64,000 nt of DNA, from assembly GCA_039707655.1 (NCBI GenBank), contig CM077676.1:455132379-455196378 (forward strand). Reading direction: 5' to 3'. Below, piece by piece: positions 11,301 through 22,523 of the stretch (positions are counted from its first letter, which is position 1; each line of letters starts with the position of its first letter). The position numbers were made by a program, and so were the translations under genes. The notes beneath the pieces were generated by a model that was not told the origin of the DNA, did no database searches, and worked only from the letters and a program-made list of their open reading frames with translations. Origin of the DNA: Elymus sibiricus (Eukaryota > Streptophyta > Magnoliopsida > Poales > Poaceae).

Positions 11301-12550
11301 GACTCCAAGAGATCAATCACTGGGGCTGCATCAAGTGATGTGTCCGCTGAAAAGACATCATGGAAATACTCGTTTGCTAGCTTCCCCATAGTTGCAAAAT
11401 CTGAGTGTACCACTCCAATACTATCAGTCAATTGTCGGATCTTGTTCTTACGAGCCCTCCAGACAGCCTTGCTGTGAAAAAAGTTTGTGTTACGATCTCC
11501 CTCTTTGAGCCAAGAGATTCTCGATCTTTGGAGCCATAACATCTCCTCCTGGTATAATAGTTCGTTCATTTTATCTGTAACCCTTCTAATCTCCTGCCTA
11601 TCTGCATTCATGTGCATGAGCTCCTCGAGCTGGGAGCGCGACTTTGCTAGTTCCCTGGTTACATTGCCGAATTTTTTACTCCATGATCCAAGAGAAACCA
11701 TGGTCTTTGAGAGAGCCTCTTTCAGCTGGGCTAAATTCTGGACCGCTCCAACTGCTTCCCATGCACTCTTTATAACCTCTGGCAGTGCCGAGTCCCTCTC
11801 CCAGAAGATCTCATAGCGTCGATTCTTTATGCCAGTAGGACCCGGGTCTGCCTCGCCCTTCAATAGTACCACTACATGATCAGAACACGGAGATAAGACA
11901 TGCTCTACTGACGCAAAAGCAAATAAATTCCTCCATGAATTTGTTGCAACTGCCCGGTCTAGCCTCACCCTGACATTATTTGAGCCACTTCTTTTGTTAT
12001 CATAGGTAAACGGAACACCTGTGAATCCCAAATCCACCAGTCCGCATATTTCAAGCGTGTCCCGGAATGATACCATTTGCGCCTCGGACCTTGGTGTTGC
12101 AGAAAAATGCTCAAAATCCCACAAAGCTTCATTGAAGTCACCAATTACTAACCACGGAAGGTCGCTCACAGATTTCAGATTCTGCAGTTTTGTCCACATT
12201 AGATGTCTATTCTCCACCCGTGGTTCCCCATACACAAACGTAACTCGCCACTGATCTGCATCCTCATGTACACGGACCAGAGCATCAATGTGTCGTTCAT
12301 CTTTGTCCAAAATCTCCACCACGCAATTTTCATGCCAATAGACCGCCAGGCCACCACTCATTCCAGAACTGTCAACTCCACAAAACCCTTTCAGACCCAA
12401 ACGACTTCTCAATCTCTTCATCTTTACTTCTTTCTGCCTCGTTTCACACAAAAACACAAACATGGGGGAATGCGACCGACACAACGTCGCCAATTCTCGA
12501 ACTGTCCGGGTATTCCCCCCTCCCCGGCAGTTCCAACTTAGACAATTCAT
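8397..12550 (-). pseudogene. LINE ORF2: endonuclease, RT, zf-RVT, RNase H; frameshift plus nonsense
   Basis: The order is: APE-type endonuclease (SWNCRG, CETR, GDFNEALWD, RLDRA, SDH), reverse transcriptase (KAPGPDGFPARFF, YRPISLCNVIYK, FADDT), zinc-binding domain (CPVCGVEEEDNFH) and a C-terminal RNase H (LNTDGSF, EAELWACMEGL, EMDSL, ASDSLA), as in plant L1 elements that gained RNase H. Two lesions: one T is missing in the T run of FPARFFQRNW (near 11172-11178), shifting the frame, and TAG at 10770-10772 replaces a codon between DWVFLK and VMQKLGF. The start codon overlaps the ORF1 stop as ATGA (12547-12550). ORF2 nicks the target and primes reverse transcription there. Confidence 0.9.
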
Positions 12551-13797
12551 TGGGCCCGGCGGTCCTCCATCTCGGAGGCCGCCTCATTAGAAGTATCCAT
12601 GTCAACTCCATCCACAGTATCATCCACATCAACACCATGTCGCATCCTCTTTACTATAGGATTTTTGCCTGGCGTAGAGACAGGAACTGCACCCGAGTTC
12701 TCAGCAGTACTCCCATGCTCGATCAGTAACACAGTGTTAGACACCTTCCCTATCAAATTAGGTACTGCCTGCCCCCTCACATTTATCACCCCATCTGCAT
12801 TAATCAGTCTTTTGCGGACATTCCTTCCTTCCTCACCAATAGTATCTTCCGAGTCATGTGGTCGGTTCATATGAGAGCAAGAACCACCACCTCGGTCATT
12901 AGCACCGAAAGATCCACCATTCCTGCCTCCTCCTCCAAGGCCATCCCCTCTACCAGCTTGACCACGGCCTCCGACAGCTCCACCTCCCCTTCCAGAACCC
13001 ATCCATCCTCCTCCTCTCCCCCCACCAGTACCTCCTCCATTTGATTCATTATTCCAGTGCAAGTAATCACCCCAATCACAAGTACTAGGGTCATGTATAC
13101 CATCTCCACACTCCTCCACAACATGTCACATGCATCCACAGAAGAAACAAAAGTCCGGGAGCTTCTCATAACTGACATGGTACTTCTTACTTTCTTTCAA
13201 TGTAATCGGGACAAATCTTACCAGGGGCTTATTAACATTCACAAAAACCCTCACCCGTAGATAACTCGACGGGTTTATCTTCCCTTCATTCACAATGATA
13301 GTGAACGGTGGCTCACCAACTTTCTTCGCCACCTTCTCCGCAAGCTCCTTCTTCCTAGTCAGCCCATCCGGCAGTCCCTTTATTCTCGCCCAAAGAGGAT
13401 ACATATCAAGTGCATATTCAGCGACGTCCGTGAATCCATCATACTCAACAAGCACAACAGGATCTCTTCTAAATTGCCACGGTCCTCCTTCCATCACCCT
13501 CTTCCAATCTCCTAGGCAATGGCACTGAGCAAGAAACATATTTGGGCCCTTAATGTTGAAAGTCACTCCTTGTGCACAGGCCCAAGCGTTCCTCATGGAA
13601 TTCAGCAAGGCGGCATGGCTAAAAGGTCTCATGGTATGAACCCTAAAAAGTGCCAGCCACCGCACCTCCTTAATCAGGTCCTCTACCTCCCCAGACAGAT
13701 CCAAATCTTCTTCCTCTTCCCCGTGTAAGTTCATACCTTCAAAGGCATCCTCTAGGGTTGGGTCGGGGCCAAATTGATCCCAATCCCCCCCCCCCAT
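12547..13797 (-). pseudogene. LINE ORF1 (DUF4283/zinc-knuckle gag-like), one nonsense codon
   Basis: The first part (13797-13129) is a DUF4283-type RNA-binding protein typical of plant LINE ORF1 (FRVHTMRPFSHAALLNSMRNAW, RIKGLPDGLTRKKELAEKVA). The zinc knuckle CFFCGCM-stop-HVVEEC is cut by TGA at 13126-13128, where a Gly codon (GGA) is expected. The same frame continues as a Gly-rich tail to 12547. The start may lie further upstream: a frame from about 13818 reads DMEEDEWGGG and would join if the G run at 13787-13796 (C on +) had changed length. ORF1 proteins coat the element RNA. Confidence 0.85.
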
Positions 13798-14110
13798 TCA
13801 TCTTCCTCCATGTCGGCATCTGCTGTGCCTTGCTTTGCCCCCGTGGTGTTATCTTCGATCGCAAGGGTCGGTCGCTCGACCCCCGATCTGGCGTCCTCCT
13901 GCACAGCTCCCCCCGATTGCATCTCCGTCCCCCCCCCCCTCCTTCGAGCACGTCCCTGTCTCCAGACCTTCGGACTTCTCCATGCAGTCGCCTCACCAGA
14001 GGTGTGATGGATTTGTCTCCAAACCCTCTCAACGACCAGCCGAATCGATGGTGAAAAGACGTGGACTCCGGCGGCGGCGCCGTCGGAGGATAGGGTAGAC
14101 CCTAGAAACC

Positions 14111-14399
14111 CATCGTATATTAAGTTTGTTTGTGGCAATATTGCAATTTGCAACTTTGTTGTGTTAATTTGTGTCTTGTAGTTGTTATTTTTTTAACAAA
14201 AAAAAGAACAAGGCCCTTATCGCATCGTCCACTCGAGAATTATTGAAAAGGAATCACTAAAAAAAGAGTTGTTTTACGGTGATTGGGTTAGTACTCGGAG
14301 TACTAACCAGTACTTACTCCTCTGATTTTTATTAGCCGTCCGATCTTGTGGGGAATTAAAAATGATTATATTTAATATGTTAATTCCGAGAAGGGCATA
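14111..14399. other. intergenic with near-perfect palindrome
   Basis: Between the LINE and the FAR1-like gene. GGTTAGTACTCGGAGTACTAACC at 14286-14308 is a palindrome except for its centre, and is followed by AGTACTTACTCC. A related motif lies at 39510-39563. It may mark a transposon end; this is not shown. Confidence 0.5.
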
Positions 14400-14712
14400 A
14401 TGGTCCAGCAGGAAATATCTTTTCTTGAACCGATCACCTCAGGACCAGATCCACGTATACTAGATCCAGTTCACGGTCTTCGTCCGATCTACTCCTCGCC
14501 GTCGTGCTCCTTCACCGTCCCCGACGTGCCCGGCGAGAGGAATAAATTCATCGTCCTCGTCCTCCACCCAACCAACCCCAGCCCCCCACCCCACGCCGTC
14601 ACTGTCCTCGACGTGCCCGGCGAGGAGAAGAAGAAGAAGGCCGCATCTGCGCCGGCTGAATCGGCGGCGACAGCGGCGGGCGATCCCATCTCTTCCCGCG
14701 TACCATCCTTAA
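14400..14712 (+). promoter_or_regulatory. putative 5' UTR exon of the FAR1-like gene
   Basis: GC-rich stretch ending in ATCCTTAAG followed by GTATGAAT at 14713, a good donor. The acceptor TATATGCAG (15281-15289) lies 7 bases before the ATG of the FAR1-like gene. The open frame inside has a simple Pro/Ser-rich composition, so I read it as leader rather than protein. Inference only. Confidence 0.4.
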
Positions 14713-15295
14713 GGTATGAATCCGGCTTGGATCCGTAGGATCGTTCTGCTCATTCTCTTGGCCCTTGCGCCCATCCACCGTGCATGCAGTACCACCTCAA
14801 CCCTACATGATTATGTAATTTAGCAGTATTTGCCATGCGAGATTTGTACAGACAAGAACAACGAATGGAAAGCTTCATTGTGGCATAGTTTCTGTTGAGC
14901 TAATCGGATCATGTGTGTTTAACTAACATGTTGAGGCCAGTGCTTACTCCCTTTAGTATCGAAGAAAAAAAGTGACTTACTTGACGTTTGATGAAAGCTT
15001 CATCATGGCGTTGGAGGCTTGCTTGCATATGGAAAGATGAGATACTGGTTCCTTCCTACTTAGTTTAGTTTATTCTAGTCATCATCACTTTAGGTTTCCA
15101 TAGTGCATGCAATATAGTTTATTCTAGTCATCATACATGCTACGATAGTACTTCTTGGACGTTGATGATCGGTTGCCCTCACACGTCAAACGAGCAAAGT
15201 CTTTTGCATGCACTTGTCTTTGCCTATGAGCTATTTTACACCTGCAACATTAATAAACACCAACTGTGGATTTTATATGTTATATGCAGGAAGAC

Positions 15296-17544
15296 ATGGC
15301 GGATGTAAGTGATGAGTGTATGTTTGAGTATCAAAATGTTGTCAGCAAGATGTTTGATAGTGAGGCAGAAGGCTATGAATTCTACAACAAATATGCTCTC
15401 GAAAAAGGTTTTAGTGTGAGGAAAAGCTACGTTGAGTGGGATGGATCCAACAATTACGTAATTTTAAGGAAAATTGTGTGTAGTTGTCAAGGGTTTCGCG
15501 AAGAGAAGCACATGAAAAGAAAGATGGAAGATAGAAAGAGGAGGCCACGAAGTTTAACTCGTGTTGGGTGTAACGCTAAATTGGTCATTGCGAGACAGGA
15601 GGAAACAGGTCGGTGGTTTGTCAAGGATTTCATCGATGAGCACAGCCATCCTCTAGCCCCACGGGATCTTTCTTGTCTGCTGCGTTCGCACAGACGAATT
15701 GGCGATGAGCAGAAAGCGGACATTGCGGACATGGAAAAATCTGGGATCCGCAAATACCGTATTATGGATATTTTGTGCATTCAATACGGTGGATTTGATA
15801 AGGTTGGATGCATAAAGAGGGACATTTATAATTTCTGCCATGCTAATAAGCAGGAGACAATCAGTGCCGGTGATGCTAAAACGGTGATCATGCACATGAT
15901 GGCGAGGCGAGAGCGAGATCCGGTTTTTTTCTTCAGGTACTTGGTTGACGAACTTGGCCATCTGAAGGGGCTGTTCTGGGCTGATAGTCAATCCCGACTT
16001 GACTACGAGGCTTTCGGAGACGTCATTGTTTTTGATAGCACATACAGAACCAATAAGTACAATCTGCTATTCGTGTCGTTTGTCGGGTTGAATCACCACC
16101 GCAGCACTGTTATTTTTGGCTGTGGTATAATTTCTCATGAAACAAGCCAGGCATACGAGTGGATGTTGCGGACCTTTTCTGATTGCATGGCACAGAAGCA
16201 TCCGATATCTGTGATCACAGATGGGGAACTTGCAATGCAGAGAGCAATCAGGGTGGTCTGGCCTGACTCAAACCATAGGCTATGTATATGGCACATTCAG
16301 CAGAACATTGTACGCCATCTGCATGATGACGACGTAAAGGAGGAATTCAGATCTTTCATATATGATACTTCTTCCATTGAAGAGCATGAGATAAAATGGA
16401 TACAATTCTTACAACAGAATAAAGTAGCCAGTGAGGAGTCTTGGCTGCATCAGATGTATCAGATGAGAAAATTGTGGTGTGCTCCATATCTTGAGGGGCG
16501 TTGTTTCCTAGGATTGAGCAGCAATCAGAGGAGTGAGAGCTTGAACTCTGTGCTACATACGCATCTTGAAGGTAAGATGTCGTTGTTTGAAATGCTAGAG
16601 CACTATGAGCGTTGCCTTGCATCGCGACGGATTAACGAAGCTCTCCATGACGTCGAAGCCTTGCAGTCCCTTCCATTTACAGAGGAAAATGCTTCGCCGC
16701 TTGAGAAACACGCCGCAACAATTTTCACTCCTGTTGTCTTTAAGATTGTCTTATGGAGCATAGATGCTGTCAGCAAATGTCAGATCAGAGAGGTACTAGA
16801 TGGATCAGAAGTTTCCACCTATGTTGTGTCCAAGAATGCAAGATTGGATAAAAAGTTTGGAGTGCGCATTGAGGAGCAAGGAGGTCTTTTGCACACGGTC
16901 AGTTGTTCTTGCCGTAAGCTGGAATGGGCAGGCACACCATGTTCCCACATTTTTTACATATTGGGGATTTTACAGCAAACAATTCTTCCCAGTTGTTGTG
17001 TTCCCACTAGGTGGACTATGAATGCGAAATGTGCATACGCACCGACCAGAAAAAACCAGATGTATGACTATTCGGCAAGCCTGCAGAGGTACCGCGAGTT
17101 GCGGAATTGTAGTCACGCCGCAAGTTTCAAGGCATGCCACTCTGATGAGGACTATCAGCGCCTAAAGATGATTCTGCAAGCACAACATCATGGCAAGCAA
17201 TCAACTGTTGAACAAGCTGATAGCAAGGAGTCAACTAATGCTCAGCATAACAGCATTAGGTTTGGCCTATTAATGCCGCAATCGGAGAAAGTTGATAAGG
17301 TTCTGGATCCCGTGCATGTGCCAGGACGAAGTGCACCGAAGAAAAGGCTGCAGGCAAAGACAAAGAAGTCAAGATCACGGGGTAACTGTGGCTACTGCAA
17401 GCAGCCAGGTCACAACCGACGTACATGCGTTAAATTGTTAGAGGTACCAAATATGTTCGTATTTATTTTTTGCATGTGTTTTACTCATTATTGATATGTG
17501 ATTTATTATATTCTTCTGTGTAGGATCTCGAAGCAGAACTCTGA
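15296..17544 (+). CDS. FAR1/FHY3-like protein with MULE transposase domain
   Basis: Exons 15296-17443 and 17524-17544 join GAG|GAT in phase, ending DLEAEL, about 722 aa. Domains: FAR1-type WRKY-GCM1 zinc finger (about residues 20-110; FYNKYALEKGFSVRKS, CNAKLVI, HSHPL), MULE transposase core (FDSTYRTN at about 243, TDGE at about 307, NQRSESLNS at about 409), SWIM zinc finger CSCRKLEWAGTPCSHIF (about 536-552) and a C-terminal CCHC knuckle CGYCKQPGHNRRTC (about 698). Relatives are transcription factors of far-red signalling that derive from Mutator-like transposases; others are still transposases. The frame is intact and the aspartates of the transposase core are kept, so I cannot tell the two apart. 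Upstream of the ATG is an acceptor-like TATATGCAG, so a non-coding first exon is likely. Confidence 0.82.
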
Positions 17545-18299
17545 TGGCTACATACAGTATGAATCGACGATGAACCAGACAAAGTCGTGTGCCATTCAGC
17601 TTTGTGTGATGTGGTATTTACATTCTATTTCATCGTGACAGTTATTTAGTGAATTGTGGATTTTTTTTTTGTACGACTCAGCGAATTGGGGCTCTACTGC
17701 CATGTCACCGTATGAGTTCGACATCTTTCGTTTCCATTTTCTACGTCATCATTTCATGTCCAACCTTAAGAATCACGACGTATTTCGAACACGAATAAGG
17801 CCCAGCATGGAGCTCTTGTTATTGTGGAGTAGATTATTTCGATTAACTGCAGGAAATTTTCACTGAATGAGAAAAAATAGGCCCATATTGCATGTTGTCT
17901 CAGAAAAGGGAGCAGGCCCACAACTCGAGGCGGATCTGCAGGCATGCAGGCCCTGCGATCGCTCGGTGGAGGGGATCGACCTGGGATCGTGCGCGTGTAA
18001 AGATGAAACTATCGGTAGGCCTTGTCCCTAGGTGACGACGCGCGCGCGTGGGGACGGCGCCATGACGCGCGTGGGGATACGACGACGCGCGCGCGTGGGA
18101 GGACGGCGTGACGCGCTTGGTGGGGGGGTCCGCCTGCTTTTAGACTGCGCTCCTGACGCCATACCGATCCTGGAACGGATCTAGTCCGACTGCGCAGATC
18201 CCGAGGACGATTTTGCGGCAGGAATTTCACGTTCTGGAGGTCACATGAAATGACGGTTTCAAAATATTTTCACCGTCTTGCACCAAAAAATTTAACTAT
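17545..18299. other. 3' flank of the FAR1-like gene, GC-rich tract
   Basis: Probable 3' UTR to about 17.87 kb, then a GC-rich stretch (18030-18125) of repeated GACGCGCGCGTGGG-like words. No gene seen. Confidence 0.5.
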
Positions 18300-18545
18300 C
18301 TCGGAATTAGCTCAAATTTTGCGTGCACCACTGGGGTGTACTTGCCCACTTGAAGATAACAAAAATTTAACCTTCTTCATCGGAGGCCATTCGGGTAGCA
18401 GGGAAGGGTCCGTCTGGAAGGACGGGTTTTTTCGGCATGCTTCAAATGGACCCAAATTTTTTCTACACCCTTGTACCAACATGACAAGCATCCATGCCAA
18501 CTGGAAATTGTTTTTCGACGTTGTATGGATTTTGTAGGGTATAAG
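18300..18545 (+). repeat. single diverged copy of the 321-bp repeat
   Basis: It shares GAAGGGTCCGTCTGGAAGG, GACGGGTTTTTTCG, CTTCAAATGGACCCAAATT and GACGTTGTATGGATTTT with the tandem array at 36780-37857. Same strand. Non-coding. Confidence 0.75.
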
Positions 18546-18848
18546 GATTACGCACGTGTAGATGGAGGCATGGAAAAACAGTTTCAACAAAGACAACGTA
18601 TAGGATTTTTACACCCTTGTGATGTGCAAACTTGTTTAGGTGCAAGGCCATCTCACAAACAACTCAGAAACAACTGTATGGTTGGTCATAAAACACATGC
18701 ATAATTCTCGATACATTATTGTTCAAAGACCTGTCTCATGAATAAATTGTACCATAATTGCGAACATGGTGTGAAACAAAAAAATCATTGTTTGAAACAA
18801 AATAATCCTGGTTTGAAGCTTAAACTGGTTGAACAACCATTGAGCCTA

Positions 18849-20605
18849 CTATATATGGTCTTCTCCGCTGCCAAAATCCAGTGACCTCTTGCGTTTGCAT
18901 GTTGGAGATTGCGTCGGGCTTGGCGACGACCCATGTTCTTCAATCTTTTTCTGCTTAACATCAATGTAACCATACAACTGAAGTTGTTCATGTTCTTTCT
19001 CCGCCAACTCTCTAGCAAGGCCCTCCATTTCTCAGATTCGCACTTCCTGTAAAAAAGCATAGGAATGGTATTAGGAACACCTCAAAAATGATGTAGCCAT
19101 AAACTAGATGCATGTAACATGTACAATTTGAACCTCTGGATCAATGTCATCCTCGGGAAAACGACCCGTAGTTCTATTGTACACAATGTACAAGTGACAT
19201 GTCTTGCTGCCATTCAGATCAGAAAGCATTTTTGATACATCATCTGGTCCTGCAATCAAGATCATTCCTTCTGGTAGCTTCCACGCAGACCCGGGTAAGA
19301 AGTAGTACAATTCTGCTCCCATTTTGCAACCAAAAGAAGTTTTCATTTCACGCAAAATGACATCGTAGGTCACTTTGCCGGGTTCAATAATTCTTACTTC
19401 TGCTGGTCTTTCCTCAATGTATGATCTCGGGACATGTGACATCTCATCATCCCTATGAACAAAAAATTCCATGACCAGCACCTAGTATCTCACATCAGAG
19501 TTAATACATTCAATGAGTAAAGGGGCAAACATAATTTTTGATGTGCATAGCAACATTGCGGCGTTGTTACCTTCTTTTGTGGAATGTATCCTTCATGTGG
19601 AGTGACTGGGGATTGTGCCATCTCAGACGTTGTCACCTTGTTATGTGGAATGTATCCTTCATGTGGAGTGACTGGGGATTGTGCCATCTGAGGATTCTTA
19701 TCCTGCGTATGAATCGCCGACAGTGGGTTTACACACAAGTTTTAAAAGGTCATACCATATCTTGGCTATGAATGTATAGCATCGTTGCGAGGTACTTACA
19801 AGGGGAGAATTGAAGATATGTTGTTGGGGTGGAGTGATGTGGCATTGAACCGGTGACTCTATCGCAAGGTCTCGAGTGAATGGGGATTGTGCCATCTCAT
19901 GATGCTTAGCCTACATATGAATCGTCGACATAAGGTTAGCCACAAATTTAAGATGTTTGTATCATAAAATATCTAGGTCCTGAATATATAGAATCGGTGC
20001 GAGATACTTACAGGGGGAGAATTGAAGACATGTTGTCGGGGTGGATTACTGTGGCATTGAAGTTGTGGCCGTAAGATCGCACGGTCTTCCAACATCTGTC
20101 CTTCCAAGCGGACCTGCTCCAGCATGGCCTTATAATCCATGTCCGACCGATCCTGTAGCAGCTTACTGTCCATATCCGCACGTGCCTGCAACACATAGGC
20201 ATCCATCCTGACTCGCTCTGTCTGTATAATACTGTCCACAAGCTTCCGGTCCTTTTGCAACGTTTGATGCATGTCCTTGTAGGCAAGAAAAAACTTCTTT
20301 TCCATGTCCTCACGGTCCCGCTTACACTTTTCTTCAATCTCATCACGCATCTTCATCATCTTATGGGAAAACTCCTCACGCTCCTCCTTTATCATCCTGT
20401 CCGCATATGAACGTTCTTGTTTGAGTTTCTTATCTACCTCAACGCGATCCTTTTGCACCTTCAAGTCGATCTCCCGGCGCGCTTCATGCAAAGACTTGTC
20501 GTACTCCGCACGGTTGTTATGCACCTCTGAGACCATGGTCCCTACAGCAACAGATATACCCATAGTATGGTATGTGAGACAAACTGACTGCTGATTTTCA
20601 TGCAA
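18849..20605 (-). pseudogene. coiled-coil plus PB1-like protein, five exons, one nonsense codon
   Basis: Exons on the minus strand: 20605-20012, 19910-19800, 19702-19571, 19481-19134, 19046-18849. All junctions have GT/AG and all are phase 0, about 460 codons. Exon 1 is a long charged coiled coil (repeats like DRVEVDKKLKQERSYADRMI). Exons 2-3 hold low-complexity repeats; MAQSPVTPHEGYIP occurs twice in exon 3 and a variant in exon 2. Exon 4 (MEFFVHRDDEMSHVP ... LYYFLPGSAWKLPEGMIL ... CHLYIVY) resembles the PB1-like domain found in plant Mutator-like element proteins; this is fold-level recognition, not a search. Exon 5 has TGA at 19032-19034 in place of a likely CGA (Arg), after which the frame continues (EMEGLARELAEKEHEQLQL) to a basic tail and stop. 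The true start may lie upstream, since the LTR element inserted at 20854 cuts off the promoter side. Confidence 0.7.
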
Positions 20606-20854
20606 AGCTCATATGTCATGTCATTCATATTCGTAATATGCTATCAACAAACTCATGTGTGTAAGGCACATCTAAGAGACTAAATCAAACTATGAAAGAA
20701 AGAAAAAAATAAAAGAAAATTTCTTCACTAATGTCCATGTAAAATCAATGACATAGGACTTAGACGTACAAGTGCATTAGCAAAACTCTATCCACAACCT
20801 CATCCAAATAATTCCTAACAATACCACATATCTCAAAGGTCTACTAAAGTTACT
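20606..20854. other. 5' flank of the coiled-coil gene
   Basis: AT-rich DNA up to the LTR element. It ends in TTACT (20850-20854), the target duplication copied at 28086-28090. Confidence 0.6.
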
Positions 20855-22439
20855 TGAAAGCACATTTGCTCCCTTGGTGGTTTTGGTAATTCATAACAAC
20901 ATATATCTCATTGAACTAATGTCCATTCAAGATTAAGATTTCAGGATGTTCAATGATTGGCATGGCATGGACTAGAGACGTGGACCCCTCAAAATGCTAA
21001 GGACAAGGATTGGCAAAAGCTCAAGACTCTACATTTTTGGTTTAGTGATCCAAGATCACATTGAGTCCATAGGAAAGCCAATACTATTAAAAAAGGGGAT
21101 GAGGTGTTGATTAATGATCTTGTTGCTCAAGTGCTTAGTGACAGTAATCCTAAACCCTCAACCACTCTCTCTACCCAAATATGTCCAGAACCTACATTCC
21201 AACTCGGCCCCACCGAAATTCTCTATCCGGCCCCACCGAGTTCATCCAAGACTTAGCCACTGCCAAAACCCTAACAAATTGGATCCACCGAAATGGATCT
21301 CGGTCTCACCGAGATGGCCTTGCCAACTCTCTGTAATCGTTTGCACTCACTTCAGTCTCACCGAGTTTTGCAAATCGGTCTCACCGAGATGGCTTGCCAA
21401 GTCTCTGTTGCCTTATTGCTTCACTTCGGTCTTACCGAGTTGATGCAATCGGTGCCACCGAGATGAGGATTGCCCTAGCCATTGCACTTCGGTCCATCTG
21501 AGTTGTTCATATCGGTCCCACCGAGATTCCTAACGTTCATATCTTTTACACAGTTCGGTGCTACCGAGATGAAAGTTTCGGTGCCACCGAGTTGGGTCAA
21601 AAGTGTGTAACGGTTGGATTTTGTGTGGAGGCTATATATACCCCTCCACCACCTCCTTCTCAGTAAGGAGAGCCATCAGAACGTGCCTACACTTCCACCA
21701 TACATTTTCTGAGAGAGAACCACCTACTCATGTGTTGAGATCAAGCTATTCCATTCCTACCATTTGAAACTTGATTTCTAGCCTATCCCAAGTTGCTTTC
21801 CACTCAAATCCCTCTTCCACCATAGCCAAATCTGTGAGGAGTTGATTGAGTGCTGGGAAGACTATCATTTGAAGCACAAGAGCAAGGAGTTCATCAACAA
21901 CACACCGTCTATTACCTTTTGGAGAGTGGTGTCTCCTAGATTGGTTAGGTGTCACTTGGGAGCCTCCAACCAGATGTGGAGTTGAACCAAGAAGTTTGTA
22001 AGGGCAAGGAGATCGCCTACTTCGTGAAGATCTACCCCGAGTGAGGCTAGTCCTTCGTGGACGTAAGCCATGGTGGAATAGACAAGGTTGCTTCTTCGTG
22101 GACCCTTCGTGGGTGGAGCCCTCCGTGGACTCGCGCAGCCATTACCCTTCGTGGGTTGAAGTCTCCATCAACGTGGACGTACGATAGCACCACCTATCGG
22201 AACCACGCCAAAAATCCACCGTGTCTTCATTGCGTTTGATATCTCCAACCCCCTCTCTACTTACATATGCAATTGCTTATATTCCGTTGCTATACTCTTA
22301 GAATTGCATGTGTAGGGTGATGCTTGACATGTACTATTGCTAAAATCTGCCCACAATTAAAATCTGGTAAAAGGCTAGGTTTTATTTGGTCAAGTAGTCT
22401 AATCACCCCCCCCCCTCTAGACATACTTTCGATCCTACA
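20855..22439 (+). repeat. 5' LTR
   Basis: TGAAAGCACATTTGCTCCC ... GATCCTACA, 1585 bp. It contains many copies of the self-complementary word CGGTNNCACCGAG (about 21200-21600), a TATA-like GGCTATATATACCCC at about 21632-21646 and a C run before the end. Confidence 0.93.
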
Positions 22440-22441
22440 AG

Positions 22442-22453
22442 TGGTATCAGAGC
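22442..22453 (+). other. primer-binding site of the LTR element
   Basis: TGGTATCAGAGC two bases after the LTR, complementary to the 3' end of initiator methionine tRNA. Confidence 0.85.
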
Positions 22454-22523
22454 TTTGGTCTCTTTAAGCCTTGATTTCCATTGCTTTTGTGATCATAGCC
22501 TTGGTTTCACAACCTTGGAGAGT

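Larger units (their letters stand above)
8369..14110 (-). mobile_element. L1-type LINE (RIX), near full length
   Basis: Minus-strand non-LTR retrotransposon with a 5' UTR (about 14110-13800), ORF1, ORF2 and a very short 3' UTR ending in A10 (the T run at 8369-8378 on +). Both ORFs carry stops or shifts, so this copy is not autonomous. The 5' edge is only estimated from GC-rich leader sequence. I looked for a target duplication of the bases next to the poly(A) (gattagatagataaatc) around 14.1-14.3 kb and did not find one, so the 5' end may be rearranged. Confidence 0.88.

Noticed and set aside
8354..14300. Target duplication for the large LINE
   Set aside because: I compared the bases beside its poly(A) with 14.1-14.3 kb and found no convincing match.
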